Source: Favolaschia claudopus (taxonomy: Eukaryota > Basidiomycota > Agaricomycetes > Agaricales > Mycenaceae). From it: a stretch of DNA of 64,000 bases. A program made the translations under genes and the position numbers. The stretch's first letter is position 1. Each line of letters starts with the position of its first letter. The notes under the pieces are model-generated. The model saw only the letters and a program-made list of their open reading frames with translations. It was not told where the DNA came from and made no database searches. The DNA lies in NCBI GenBank assembly GCA_037176885.1, contig JAWWNJ010000016.1, forward strand, positions 2,356,001 through 2,420,000. The letters run 5' to 3'. Positions 1 through 11,410 of the stretch are shown here, piece after piece.

Positions 1-1189
1 ATATGGACCGTGCAGGCCCTGACGGAAAGCTGCCGTGATGAAAGCGTTAGTCTTTGAAACTCCAAATAATTGGTATACGACCATCAGGGTTGGTATGTCC
101 GGAATTCATGTCTAAAATATAGATCGTGTCAGTCTCGACTCGACACGAAACACTGAAATTCGCACAAAAATAAAGCTCCTGTTGATCGCCGCCTTGATTG
201 TCAATGTCTCTGAAAATGGTTGTGAGATCAATGCCTGGAGGTATTCTTGAGAAAAGCTTTACTTGAAGAAAGGTCCACCCGAACTCGACTCGTATCCCGT
301 CCCCGGGACAATCATGTACGCTCCTAGCAAGTGTTGAATGTCAACAGTCAAGATTCAGAATAGATCAACACACCGATACCACTCCCAGTAACACCATGCA
401 CCTGGTCGTTTATGAATTGGACGCCCGAATAGACTGTAACACACGGATTCCTCAGTCAGAAACGAAGGCGTTATGGGCAGAAGCAACGACAAGACATACA
501 CTTGGAACGAGTTTGCCCATTAACCAAAAACACATCAGAACTTTCAATTGCCGTTCCGCCCATGATATTGGCTGCAGGGGAGCCGTTCGGGAGAGCAGAG
601 TGTGAGAGTCGGGCGATGAATCGGAGTTCGCCGACAGACGGTTCTGAGGTTGTGCTGCGAAGAAAACGCACTCTCTCAGCATATTTGTGTAGGGAGGAAC
701 GAGATGAAGCATACTAAGTAGCCATATGAATCGCAGGCGTATTTCGCTGAGCGACGTAGTATTGAGTTAACGTGCTCGTAGTGCAAGTGATCTTGATGTA
801 ATTGTTGTCGTGGCCGGTTTGGACCCAAGAGCACGAAGCGGAGCCTAAGCCTGAGCTCTACCAAAAAAGTGTCAAATTGTGTTGATATGGGAATGGGATT
901 GGGGAAGGAAGGAGAGTGTACGTACGATTTGACTGTGCTTCGACTGATCTTGCGCTTGGATGCCATTGTAGACCATCGAAGTAATGTCACCGTTGGTGGA
1001 TTGAACTGTTGAGCAGATACATCAAAATCAAAGGAAATGAAACCTAGGACAATGCTTACCGGTAAACACAAGACCGCCATCCGTTGTAACAGTCCACAGC
1101 GTCCCAGATACAGCGAGCCCGAACCCAGACACCAGAGGCACCGCAAGAGAAAGAACCGAGGATAAGAGGAGGATTCCGCGTCCGAACAT
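1..1189 (-). CDS. Rhamnogalacturonan endolyase, PL4 family (partial, runs off left edge)
   Basis: This is the N-terminal part of a secreted polysaccharide lyase family 4 enzyme that cleaves the rhamnogalacturonan I backbone of pectin by beta-elimination. The start at 1189 gives a hydrophobic signal peptide ([22 protein letters not shown]) ending near residue 22, followed by the mature start [12 protein letters not shown]. Nine exon pieces can be read: 1189-1060, 1005-926, 857-715, 654-500, 433-380, 323-263, 209-166, 111-82 and 29-1, all with GT-AG introns and consistent phase. Family landmarks appear in order: [67 protein letters not shown] and FRQGLHGPY. About 230 residues are visible of a family length near 520 or more. 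An upstream in-frame Met at 1225 would place residues before the signal peptide and is less likely. The assignment comes from recalled family motifs; the splice sites are read directly. Confidence 0.9.
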
Positions 1190-1238
1190 AGTGCGACTTG
1201 TGGGGAATGCGTCCTCACTCTTCAACGTCTGAAGGAGG

Positions 1239-1245
1239 TTTTATA
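1239..1245 (-). promoter_or_regulatory. TATA box of the PL4 lyase gene
   Basis: The minus strand reads TATAAAA here, 50 bp upstream of the chosen ATG at 1189. The spacing suits a fungal core promoter with a short leader, and supports the downstream ATG as the start. Confidence 0.5.
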
Positions 1246-1249
1246 TTTC

Positions 1250-2316
1250 CCAGGCGACTAGGTGCCCACGGGTGATCGGATTCATCTTCAGCTGGTACTG
1301 GCTTCTATACACGCGGCCCGTGTACTTAAGCGAGAGTCAGATGTTCAAACCGCTGAAATGAGCGACAAACTCTCAGTGCTCAACGCGTCAAAAGAGGAAG
1401 AGGGACTCTTTAGACGCACGAAAACGAGATGTCGAATGAAGGTGTTGGTTCAGATCAGTTCAGATGGCGGAATCCCAAACCTTCATTTCGAGTTGCAGTC
1501 CCGGACTCCAACCAATTTCGAATGAGGCGGCTCGAATTCACCCGACGAAAAACCGAATTTTATGTAGTCGAACAGGTCAGGCGAACCGCGCCGGCGTCAT
1601 TTCGGCTGGGATTCTTGGGGAGAAGAAGGTAGTCGAGGCTCAGAAAGGCCATTGCAAGAAGATCAGCCGGTTCAAGGTTGACTCGACCAGTTGAAGCCTG
1701 TGGTACATGGACGCCAGGACTCCGACGCCTTGGATGATGGTGGTCGGTGAGAAAGAGAGGATGCCGGTGAGATGCCGGAATTCCTTTCGTCGCGAAATCT
1801 GATCTAGCTGATGTGCGCCGGAGTTTGCCGAGAGAGAATTTTTGGAACGAGGGAAATCGGAAAGGGCATAAGTCTAACGCTATCGTTAGTTCATATAGGC
1901 TAAATAGGGAGCGTACTGGTGCGTCGCACGATGGGATTGAAGAAACGAGGCTACATATTTTCGTTGCACTAAGGGCTCTCTTTGAATTTCAATTCCTTTA
2001 ACCTCGAAGACACAAGTTCCGCGACTGTTTCAGGGAAGAAAAGTATGAGGTGTCTAGACGCCAAGACACACCATACGCAACCGAACTCTCGGAAGGTTGA
2101 TGCGTTCAAAACAGAAGGAAACATAAAATAAAAATAAAAAAAGGAACTAAGCATCATATTGGTATCATCAAAATATTAGAGTTGGGGTATGGGGAGCGAA
2201 AAGAGAGAAGCTATTACAGCTGCAACATGGAGAATAGGAAGATAACCACAGCATAGCAGGATAGAACGTCAAACAAGAAATCAAATGAGCACTTAACGAG
2301 TCCGAAAATTCGTCCT
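1250..2316. other. Intergenic stretch, nothing recognised
   Basis: Only short overlapping ORFs (under 90 codons) without family motifs or paired splice sites occur here. It should hold upstream sequence of the PL4 gene and the 3' flank of the DUF6699 gene. Confidence 0.6.
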
Positions 2317-3300
2317 CTAAGCCGTCAACAACTCGACATACCCCTCATGCCTCACCAACCCCTTGAACACCGTCTTCCCCTTCAACCAATCCACCCTCAA
2401 CACACCCTGATTCCTCACCTGCACCTCCCTCTCCCCGAGACTCATCCCCGGCACGGGATTCCTCATCGCCTCGTTCCGACAGCGCAACGAAAACGCCGCC
2501 GTCACGCGTGCGACGTCGTGCGGACTCAGCGTCGCCCAGTCGGCGCCGGTGATACGGGTGTGCAGAGCGCGGTGGATGGAGACGAGGACGGCTGCGAGGG
2601 AGATGGGTGGGGCGGGGCCGGGGACGCCGGCCGGGAGGGCGAGGTCGATGGGCCAGTGCGGCAGCCGCGGGTGGATGATGCGGAGGGCTGTCAAAGGGGG
2701 ATGGAAGGCGCCTTCGCGTAGCTCGAGGGCGGAAAGAGGCGCGCCGGAGGGAGGGTGTGTCGAGACGAGGCGCATAGGGACGAAGGCGCTCGGCGCCAGG
2801 TCGAAGTGGAATGCCGGGGACGGAGCGTCGCCGTTGAGGAAGGGGTGGATGAGTTGGGAGGCGGGTGGCGCGGTGGAGGGGAAGTACGGGCTGATATTGA
2901 CGTTATTCACCCACGCGGGGATGGTCGTCCATGAATTCGCCTTCTTGTGACCTGGCTTGAAGGGCTGGGCTTGGAGGAAGGCGGGGACGGTGGGAGCGAG
3001 GAAGGGTGAGGTTTGTTTCGGGGCAGGCGCGGACCACGATGTGGTGCGCTGACGCGGAGCCAAAGGCACCCATTGCTGGGTGTATGCCGACTCGTACTGT
3101 GTCGCCACGTCCTCCGGCCACAGAACGCTATTCGGATTGAAAGCGTTTGGCGAGGGGAGAAGGGAGGCAGGGGGCAGGACAGGGGTGGTCGCACCCAGCG
3201 GCGAATTGAAGTACGGGTTGGGGTATGCAGCGGGGTATGCGTATGCTGGGGCGTACGCAGAGGGGTCGGGTTCGGGGACGTATACGAAGGGAGCAGCCAT
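2317..3300 (-). CDS. DUF6699 domain protein
   Basis: This is a single-exon gene of 327 codons. The first about 110 residues are low complexity, rich in Pro, Ala and Tyr (YVPEPDPSAYAPAYAYPAAY). The C-terminal half resembles the DUF6699 domain found in many Agaricomycete proteins: it opens at about residue 150 with LIHPFLNG and FHFDLAPSAF, continues with LRIIHPRLPHWPIDL and ISLAAVLVSIHRALHTRIT, and closes with VDWLKGKTVFKGLVR. The biochemical role of DUF6699 is unknown. The reading frame is intact, and a TATA box lies 40 bp upstream. The GC-rich coding sequence opens long shadow ORFs on the opposite strand, which I do not call. The family name rests on pattern memory. Confidence 0.85.
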   Translation of the reverse strand: MAAPFVYVPEPDPSAYAPAYAYPAAYPNPYFNSPLGATTPVLPPASLLPSPNAFNPNSVLWPEDVATQYESAYTQQWVPLAPRQRTTSWSAPAPKQTSPFLAPTVPAFLQAQPFKPGHKKANSWTTIPAWVNNVNISPYFPSTAPPASQLIHPFLNGDAPSPAFHFDLAPSAFVPMRLVSTHPPSGAPLSALELREGAFHPPLTALRIIHPRLPHWPIDLALPAGVPGPAPPISLAAVLVSIHRALHTRITGADWATLSPHDVARVTAAFSLRCRNEAMRNPVPGMSLGEREVQVRNQGVLRVDWLKGKTVFKGLVRHEGYVELLTA

Positions 3301-3339
3301 GATTGAGATTGAAGACGATAACGATAGCGACTCGTCCTG

Positions 3340-3346
3340 TTATATA
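3340..3346 (-). promoter_or_regulatory. TATA box of the DUF6699 gene
   Basis: The minus strand reads TATATAA, 40 bp upstream of the ATG at 3300. Confidence 0.5.
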
Positions 3347-3349
3347 GAC

Positions 3350-4690
3350 CACGGTTCCGGCTGCGCGTCGGGGTACTGCCGTGGAGACGCGCAGTCAGTT
3401 AGAGGCGCTCGAGTCACGCCGGGTGGAGCTTTGCGGTGGAGACAAATCGGAGGAGGGGGAGACGAGCGGATCCCCGATAACTGCGGGTATTAAATAACTC
3501 AGCATAGGGCCCAGGCTGACGCATCCATGCGACGCACCGACTGTCTCTTGATATCTGCAATCTATCCAAAACGGCACTGGGCGTCCCGCATCTTGCTTTC
3601 GGCGCTTAAATGCGTCTTTGGTCTGCATGTACTAAAAACGGGAGAAATGCGCGAGGAGAAGCCACGGCCTGGAGACGGAGGCGCGCTGTGCTGCCACAGC
3701 ATGAAGACAAGGGCGCGACGAGGCGCTATGCATTCTGGAGCCAAAGCGCACCGACGGGACGAAAAAAAGAGGCGGTCCAAGGCTGTGCGTGTCAAAGTCA
3801 AAATCTGTCGCCATCAATGCGACATCCGAGCATCGCAACATTTGGCCGAGATGTCGGTGGAAGAAGGACTGCTACAGACGGTTGGATGAAAGCTTGCTGA
3901 TTTTCTAAAATCGAATTCTTTATGACAGGAAATTTATGCGCCAAACTTTGCGACATACCTTGTTATTTATTGGTGGAACTAGAAATAAAAACTAGAAATA
4001 AAATCGTAAAAATAGCAAGCACTGTGGGGAAGAGGCAGTACTATGACCTGCAAGTTTATACTTGGAAAGGGAAGTACAGAAAGATGACAAGACGAATGTG
4101 GAGACCATAATGCGCAGCATACTAAGCAAAAGAAGAAACTGTCTTGAATGGAACCCAGGTCCAACAAAATAATGTTTCAACGTTCGTGCTGGCTGTTGAG
4201 CTATTTCGCTAGATCATCATGATAATTCGTATGATAGATGTATGACTCAAGTCAGGAGAAGCACTCACTGGGACAAGAATACTCGAGAATAGCCAGGCGC
4301 TTGAACAGCGCTTGAATGGACTGGTGGTCCCGGGTCCGAAGATTTTCAATTGAGCATCGGGGCAGTGCGGGTGCTTATTTTTGAATGGGAAAAAGCGATT
4401 AAATAAGCGGCTTGAAGGTATTGTTAATCCCTCATAGCCATATTCATTCTAGAACCATCTCATCAAGGACGAATGAGCAGCAAAAAAAAACCCGGTGTTT
4501 GAGAAGTACCCGCGAACAAATGATTCATGGGAGGCAGATTGAACTGCGAAGGGCCTGGCCCTCGCATGCTATATATGATATCGGAGTCTCTCCTGCACCG
4601 ACAGCTCAAACATCACCAAGAGAATGAATACAACACCGCAGCGAGCGAGACGCACCTCAGTCCATCGCAAAACTCGCAGACCGAATTAAA
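3350..4690. other. Intergenic stretch, nothing recognised
   Basis: ORFs on both strands are short (120 codons or fewer) and overlap each other without recognisable motifs. The stretch separates the DUF6699 gene from the membrane-protein paralogue cluster. Confidence 0.6.
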
Positions 4691-4698
4691 TAATTCCC

Positions 4699-6060
4699 TT
4701 ACGACACGTACTCAGGCGGAGGTTCGCTCCCTTCCATTAATATTCTCCTCCGCACGAGGTCCGAATCAGCCTGAGTCATCTCGTTCATCCGCAAGACCAA
4801 CATATTGATATCATCCCTGGCAGCTTGGAGTCGGGCCTCGAGATCGACTTGCGGACTTGGTGTCAATACAACAGACGGTAGCATTGGAAGTGTTGTCGTC
4901 TCCTCCGCCGAAGGTTGTCGTTCGTTTTCTCGTCCAGATCCGACAATTCCTCGTCCTCTTGCCCATGGGGTTTTAGGGGTATTTCTGGAGCTGGGAGTTG
5001 ACGATTGAAGGACGATAGCGTTTGCGTCTCGATCTGCGAATCGAACTGTCGTCTCAGCACGAATCGACGGCGGTACAGAAATGCGGCAGCCGTCAAGACC
5101 ATCAATAAAAGGACAGCAGTAGTAGCGACTGCTGCGATCATGGCTGGTTTGAACCTGAGAAATGCGCGGGGGTAAACTACAGTACGATGGAAAGATGAAG
5201 GGGAAACAACTGTCACTCACCGTGCATGAGATGTTGATCCCGCTTGTAGCGGGCTTGTGGGGGAAGTCGTACTAGTAGTTGTTGTCGATCTGATAGATAC
5301 TTCGGATCCGAATATTTTCGAGCTTTATTCACTCACGATGTTGATATCGGCGATGTGGAGAGGAGCGAGGAACTGCTCGACAATATAGGGAATCTGAACG
5401 ATTACATTTGCTGCACGTTTGAGTGAGAAAAGAACGTACGACATTTCCGAAGTGGTTGAAGATGGTGACGAATTTGTAATCGGCGAGGGTGTCGAAGAGT
5501 CTGAGGAAGTCGCGGGTGGAGATCGAGTTGTAATTGAATGCGGGAATCTGAAAGATCACGTTCGCTGCGCGTTTAAGTGGGAAAAGGAACGTACGACATC
5601 TCCGAAGTATTTGAAGATGGTGGCGGAATTGGTATCGGCGAGGATGTTGAAGAATCTGTTGAAGTCGCACGGGGAGATGGAGTTCTAGTTGATTGCGGAG
5701 CAGCAAGAATAGGTCAGCAGATCACTGACGGGATGAATAGGCCCATACAAAGCTGGTGAAAGGGTACTCCCAGATACGAGGGATTGGAGACAAGTGCTCG
5801 GACCATCAGTCAAAGGGCCACCCTAAATAGCAACCAAATCAGAATATGCGACGACCACGATATACGAAGAGAAACAAACCGGAAAATACGTGCATTGAGT
5901 GCCATCCTCATATGAGCAGACAAAGTCAGCCGAATTAAGAATGGTTTGATGTGTCAAGTTAGAATCGGCATTGTTCTGGGGTGAACAGTGAAGATTGTGA
6001 GGATCAGGGTCACCCATGAATAGACGATACACGCCGCTGGGGGGAAAGATCGAGTACTAT
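4699..6060 (-). CDS. Single-pass membrane protein, Ser/Thr-rich ectodomain (paralogue 1, frame break near C-terminus)
   Basis: This is the first of three minus-strand paralogues. Exons read from splice sites are about 6057-5880, 5822-5749, 5684-5595, 5547-5440, 5393-5337, 5289-5221 and 5154 onward. The N-terminal ectodomain has paired cysteines (FVCSYEDGTQCTYFP, then GPSTC), followed by a Ser/Thr/Pro-rich stalk, one membrane segment (about 5145-5075, MIAAVATTAVLLLMVLTAAAFLY) with a basic stop-transfer RRR, and a cytoplasmic tail ending EPPPEYVS. The tail (QVDLEARLQAARDDINML) is in another frame from the membrane segment, whose own frame stops at 4863. I see no convincing intron between them, so this may be a frameshift. 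The 5' end is uncertain: a Met lies at 6017, but an acceptor at about 6058 suggests an upstream exon. The function is unknown; such proteins are common in Agaricomycetes. Confidence 0.65.
5394..5700 (-). repeat. Tandem duplication of an exon-intron unit (155-bp period) in the stalk
   Basis: Two units spaced 155 bp apart each hold a Ser/Thr/Pro-rich stalk exon and its following intron. Both exons carry SPxATSxDSSTxSPI and end xTSEM(S), and both introns begin GTACGTTC and end TTTCAG or GTTCAG. The exons have phase-2 borders on both sides, so the duplication lengthens the stalk without changing frame. Confidence 0.8.
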
Positions 6061-6604
6061 AGGAGACTGGAGACGGTCAATGACTCAGATATAAGGTTTT
6101 GAAATTTGACCGTCAAAGTTGGATGGTAATTGCTTAGTGACAAGAGCTTTGCATGATGGATTCAGTATTCCTGAGGCTGGCGCGCGCTTGGTGGGAGACT
6201 ACTGTGATATATTTGGCTTGACCAATGGGATAAAAGGAAAAAAGACGTTCCCATGCATGTATCGTTTTGAACCAGAAGAGATCCGATAGCGATAGGATGA
6301 TCAAGTTGCAAATCCCTTGGTTGAAGTGGTTGCCCTAGAGCTGCTGTGTTCTGAATACAGTAGAGCCGCTACTAGAGCGGTAGATGGACAATTCCGATAC
6401 GCTCAAGTAGATCTTTCTGCATGCTGCTGGCACAATAGGTAGCGTCGATAGTCCCCAGGAGTCAACCACGAGTTCAATCGGGGTGCTGTCGAACATAGAG
6501 AGGCTTGTTGGCACAGCCTGAGGGGACGTAGTGTTTTCCAAATTCCCGGGTCGGGTCTTTGCGGCAGAAGTTGGGCAGAAGTGGCTGCGTAGCTCATGCC
6601 AGTC

Positions 6605-6900
6605 GTCTTTCAAGGTTGTTCTGAGTTGTATTCGGGCTATTCAGGTGCGTAGAGGGACGGGAAGCCGCGGGACAAGCTGGGACAAGTTAGAAGATGAAGG
6701 AAGAGGCAAAGGAGCGGTGCGTTACATGTCACGAATGTCACAAGACACGTGACTGACGCGTCGCGATAATGCAACAAACCAACAACAAACACTTCGACAA
6801 TCGTGTTCCGAAATTGAAGGACTCGGCCGAAAAGTTTCGAAGATCTAGATAATGTCCAAGATTACCTATTTGTTTACTATGTGTAATGCTGCCGGGCCGC
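6605..6900. promoter_or_regulatory. Upstream block conserved between membrane-protein paralogues (copy 1)
   Basis: This block upstream of paralogue 1 closely matches 9445-9700 upstream of paralogue 2. Shared pieces include GCGGGACAA, AAGTTAGAAGATGAAG, a run of TGTCAC motifs (TGTCACGAATGTCAC), a CACGTG palindrome and TATTTGTTTA. It is either a conserved regulatory region or the remaining edge of the tandem gene duplication. The 6061-7293 stretch holds no other gene I can support. Confidence 0.5.
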
Positions 6901-7293
6901 AGAATCACAGTCGACTGCCATGGTTGTCGTTAGTGGAACTCTATGCCTTTGAGCAGTTCTATGGAGCCTCGTGAGCCCAGAGCAAGCAGGTTGAGCTGTT
7001 CAGCCGGAAGATGGGTGAGCGGTACGGAGTCAAGCCGCAAGCGTGACAGACGCAAGCCGGACGATATACTATCATAGTCCGAGACTGAGTTTCATGTCAT
7101 AGACCGATATAGACACAGAAGATAATGCTGAATTCAGAGTTATTGCATTTATTTTCACGAACGGCTCGCGTCTCCTACGACTTCCACCCATGATTCCCCT
7201 TCCCGATCAAAACGTTCGTCAGACTCGAAACTCAAAAAAGTGTTTGGAAGTTGTCTTTCATTTATGTATGTGTGAGTAAACCAACAAACTTAC

Positions 7294-8739
7294 TTACTCG
7301 TACTCAGGTGGAGGACCATCCGCATCCGCATCCTCAGATTCCTCGGCCCTTCCCCGCCTGCCGCTTTGTGCCAGGTGCATTGTTGACTCGCGCGCCTGAG
7401 TCGTCCTTGGCACGACAGTATCCGACAGCGGCCTCTGCTGCGATATCACAGCTGATTCGGATATTGATATCATGGGCCCAGTTAATATGGAACGCGTCTG
7501 AATTTCTTGCCCCTCAAGTTCGACGACCTTCTCCCTCGCTGCGTCGAGCTCGTTTTGTAGGACCCTCTGAGCGAGCGGACGGCTCATGATTATGTTACGC
7601 TTGTCTGTTATTGAGGGCGTTTGGCGGTGAGTGTGGGAGGGTAGAGCGAAGGGAAGTAATGCTGATCTAGGATGGAAACGCCATTGCGCTCCGAGCGTTC
7701 GCATGACGGAATGACGGCGTTTGTATAGCCAGATAAATGTGAGGCTGACGATGATGAAGAAGGTTAGGATGGCGCCGATGGCGATTGCGGCGAGTGTGCT
7801 TGGTTTCAAACTGCGATTGGTTTCAGCTGCTGAATTACATATGATGAACTGAATAAAGAAAGAAAAACGGCTTACTGTGTCGCTGCTGCTGGCGTTGATG
7901 TAGAAGCGATTGTGTGTTGGGTGGTGCTGAAAGTAGTAGGTTGCGTACTGAGGAGCGAAGTTTAGGAAAGAAAAAACATTCGGTTTGAAGTGAGGAATAG
8001 ACCAACGTACGATGTGCCTGTGGAATTTGTTGAGGATGGGATTGTCGGAGAAATTGGGGCAGAATGAGGGAGACCTTCCGTGGTGCGTTTGGGAGGATTA
8101 TTTGGTGGCAATGGGGATTCGGAGGGATTTGTACCTGGATTTGATCTAGCGAGAAAGACTCGTATGGTTAGCGAGGACTTTAATTCCGTTCGCAAAAGGG
8201 ATAGCACACGCACGACGATATTGAAGGTTTTGCGGTAAGGGTATTGGCGTGGTTCACCGTTGATCTGGATCGGTTTATAATGGGAATTACAATTGAGACA
8301 TGCATCAAGCGAGCACTTACGACAATGCAACGGGGGAAGAGGATTCGGAAGCGGACTTCAAAACACCGACGTCCATGTTGGGCTGAATAGGACTTGTACA
8401 ACGCGCGGAGTCCCCGCCTACCAGAGTTCCGTTCTGTCCAAGGAGAAAAAGGGGTGGGTTGGATGAGCGGAACGTTGGTTAGGAATCAGGGTGACGTACC
8501 AGAGGGGAATATGTACAGATGAAAGAACCATATTCGCAGAAGATCAAAGTGCGAAGCCCCTGCTTAGGCGGCAACTCCCAGGTCAAAGGTTCGGCTTGTT
8601 GGGAGGATGGACATGACTTGGTAGGAGAGCTCATAGATGGAGCGGGGGGCGTTTGGGGGAAACAGGATTCCGATATATATCTGGTGGCAAGATGAGTTAA
8701 GTATACAGTAGGGTAGTCTGAGGTCCCTTCGCACCACAC
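7294..8739 (-). CDS. Single-pass membrane protein, Ser/Thr-rich ectodomain (paralogue 2, frame intact)
   Basis: This is the best preserved member of the local family. The N-terminal exon (about 8739-8500) has paired cysteines (ESCFPQTPP, KSCPSSQ, IFCEYGSFICTYSP). The next exon gives NGTLVGGDSARCTSP, followed by Ser/Thr/Pro stalk exons that include 8145-8011 and 7947-7876, all joined by phase-2 introns. The last exon (7810-7294) encodes the membrane segment LAAIAIGAILTFFIIVSLTF, a basic KRR, and a cytoplasmic tail with a coiled-coil-like piece (VLQNELDAAREKVVELEGQE), ending GPPPEYE. Unlike paralogues 1 and 3, membrane segment and tail are in one frame. The true start codon is not settled. The function is unknown; the topology suits a cell-surface sensor or wall-anchored protein, which is inference. 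Confidence 0.75.
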
Positions 8740-8759
8740 AAAGCGATTGACGGAATCAT

Positions 8760-10144
8760 GACTTCATGTGGATCGGGTCCTCAGCCACACGCTATATGGA
8801 ACCCGCTTGATCTTTCAGCGCTGTTGCAGTGAGTAGAATGGAATTCGACGCATGCCCGACCGAGTAACGTTCTCACCTTCGAGCCCTGTCCATGTTATGG
8901 CTGAAAAGAAGCTCTAGCGCCTGGAAGACGTAGCTAAAAGTAATCACTCAGATCAAACGTCGTATCGCTGAACGGCAGATATAAATTAACCAGTTTTTGT
9001 TTGATTTCCGTGCGATCTAAGTTGGCACATCATATGGCTGTTGCGCCACTAGCAAAAGCGCCTCGGATGAGTGCCTATTGTGATTGGTTCTCGCGTCGCA
9101 CGTGTAACAGCGAGTGCAGTAGCGAGGCTGAGAAACTTAAAGTACCGTAGTTGAGCAGAAGGTCACAAACAAAATGAGTACGACACTCACCGAAAAGAAT
9201 TGGTTGTGTCGATTTCGTAAACAAATAAAAGCGGAACCTACATTGCGAGACATATGAAGCTAGCGCGATAGCAAGGCTACATCCGAAAGCAAAAGAGAGG
9301 CCTTCATTACGACGCGTCCTGTGCGCGCGAAAGGGCGATGTTGGTCGAAGCCTCCGTCAGAGGCTCAACGATCCAAAACGATCCGCCTCTCAGAGGACGC
9401 CATTTGAGCATTATTAACCCGACTCGACGGCGTAGCTCCTACAGGTAACCTTCAAGAGTTGTTCTGTATTGTATTCAGACCCGTAGATGCAGAGGAATCC
9501 GCGGGACAAGTTAGAAGATGAAGGGAGAGGCAAAGCAGCGATGTCACGAATGTCACGAGTGTCACATATCACGTGCCTGACATGTCGCGTCGCGTCACGC
9601 TAAAGCGCGCTGAAACCTGCTGAAACTCGACGATTTTTTTTCCCCAAAAATTCAGATAAGAATAGGTATTTGTTTAATATGCGAGATGCTAGGAGCTGTG
9701 GGCTAATTTCATCTGCCAGGGTCGAACCGGACCCTTATGTTTCGGTCCGAAATTTCAGATTCTTTTTGGTCTTGTATTGGACTTATATTAAGTACGTGAA
9801 CTCCACACGCGGTTGATGTTATGCATGCCCCGAGAACACAAGAGAAAGAAATTGCAAGCTCAACCAAACGTCTTCTTGTCGCTCATCGAATCGTTTGTGC
9901 CTCACGATGCGTGTAATAAGTGTGTAAGTATTAAACCGTTTCAAACCTAGTGCGGGGGTGCCAGTGGCTCCATGCTTCCCCTTCAGAGTCCTTCCCCACG
10001 CGGTTAATTTTACCTTCAAAGTATTCGCCCAATTGCAATCATACACTCGCCCGGGCCATCCGAGCTACCATTGTGAGGAAGACAGAAATTGAACTCATCC
10101 GCATGCAAAGCGTTCTGTGGGTGGGTAACAGTATGCAGTCAGCT
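8760..10144. other. Intergenic stretch between paralogues 2 and 3
   Basis: Apart from the conserved block at 9445-9700, I see no gene here. Short ORFs lack motifs and splice support. Confidence 0.5.
9445..9700. promoter_or_regulatory. Upstream block conserved between membrane-protein paralogues (copy 2)
   Basis: This is the counterpart of 6605-6900, with three TGTCAC-type motifs in direct repeat followed by CACGTG. It lies upstream of paralogue 2. Confidence 0.5.
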
Positions 10145-10825
10145 CTACTCGTAGTCTGGTGGAGGTTCATTCTCCCGACCCCTTCCCCACCCGAAAGCTT
10201 GAACCTCCTCATTAACTGCATTCATCTCGTCAATCCGCCGGACGAGCAGATTAATTTCCTCCCTCGCTGCTTGAAGCTGAACGGCGAGATCTCCTTGGGG
10301 CGCTGGCTCGGGTGCCTCCCCCACGGTATCCGACACCCGTCTCTGCATCGCACCCAATTCGGATACGGGGCCCGCGAGACGCATCTCTTGCTCTTCAAGT
10401 TCGGCGACCTTCTCCCTCGCTGCGTCGAGGTCGTTTTGAAGTACCCTGTGCGCGAGGGGACGGCTCACGCTTATATTGCGTTTGTCGGTTATCGCTTGGC
10501 GGGGACCATTTCTACTCCGCGACGAGGTGTTGGATATGGGGAGAGCGAAGGGGAATATTACTCTAGAACTCAAACGTGACTCCGCTCCTGGTTGGGACGT
10601 TCGCGTGAAGGAACGATTGTGACGCCGTTGTACCAGATGAATGCCGCGGCGCCGACAATAAGAAAGGTCGAGATGGTGACGGCGATTGCAGCGAGGATGC
10701 CTGGTTTCAAACTGCGATGCACGGGGATGGGTATCTGCTTCTGCATTTGATATGACATGAAGAACGAGAAACTGCTCACTGCGTCGGTGCTGCTTGTGCA
10801 CCTGATGTGAATGTGGGAGAAATTG
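10145..10825 (-). pseudogene. Membrane-protein paralogue 3, 3' half (membrane segment and tail), cut by element and frameshifted
   Basis: This is the C-terminal half of a third paralogue. The membrane segment (GILAAIAVTISTFLIVGAAAFIW) lies at about 10710-10640. The tail (VLQNDLDAAREKVAELEEQE, then LQAAREEINLLVRRIDEM, ending NEPPPDYE) matches paralogue 2 strongly. Against paralogue 2, the codons just after the membrane segment show one missing A in an AAA run near 10627, which puts the tail out of frame; the membrane frame then stops at 10570. Upstream, homology stops exactly at the 9-bp repeat 10817-10825, where the inserted element begins, and resumes at 14882. The gene is therefore split and presumably inactive. 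Confidence 0.85.
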
Positions 10826-10837
10826 GGGCAAAGGGAT

Positions 10838-11410
10838 TTTGACGCGGATTGACGTTTTGACGCGCGCGCGTCAGTTCGCGTCAGTGCGCGTGCGGGGTGA
10901 TTTTGATGGGGCAGCGACCTCGCCTTCATCGCCAGACCCGAGAGTTTATACTCGATGTGTGAGCTTTAGAGGTCAAGGTAAGCAGCCCAGGACCCCTATA
11001 CTAGGTATTAGTACTTGTAATTGGAAGAAAAACCTTGACCTACAATATTGATGCGCGTCAATCATTGTCAATGATCCCGCGTCAAACATGTGCACGCGTC
11101 AAAGTTCAGCGTCGATGCGTCAAACTCCCGCGTCAACTCAAGTGCGCCGCGTCAATGGGGACGCGTCACCGCGTCTATACCGGCGCGGTGGCGCGTCAGT
11201 CCTGACTTTGGTCAATGTCAATACTTTTGCATGGCGCGTCACTCCAACCTACGTGCGCGTCAATGCTGCGGACCACCGCGTCAACTCATAAATACTCGTA
11301 ATTTTGCTGTGGAGGTGTCCTTATTCGAAGCTAAAACCTTTCCGAAGCATTCATGTCAATTCTTATAGATTTTTGAAGTCGCTTGCGGCGTCAACGCGTC
11401 AACATCCCTA
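10838..11410 (+). repeat. Left subterminal GCGTCA repeat cluster of the 4.06 kb element
   Basis: About 15-20 scattered copies of GCGTCA, mostly in plus orientation and often extended to CGCGTCAA, occur here, denser than in flanking DNA. Clusters of short subterminal repeats are typical transposase-binding regions of DNA transposons; that role here is inferred. Confidence 0.7.

Noticed and set aside
2347..2950. Plus-strand ORFs over the DUF6699 gene
   Set aside because: Shadows of the GC-rich DUF6699 coding sequence on the opposite strand.
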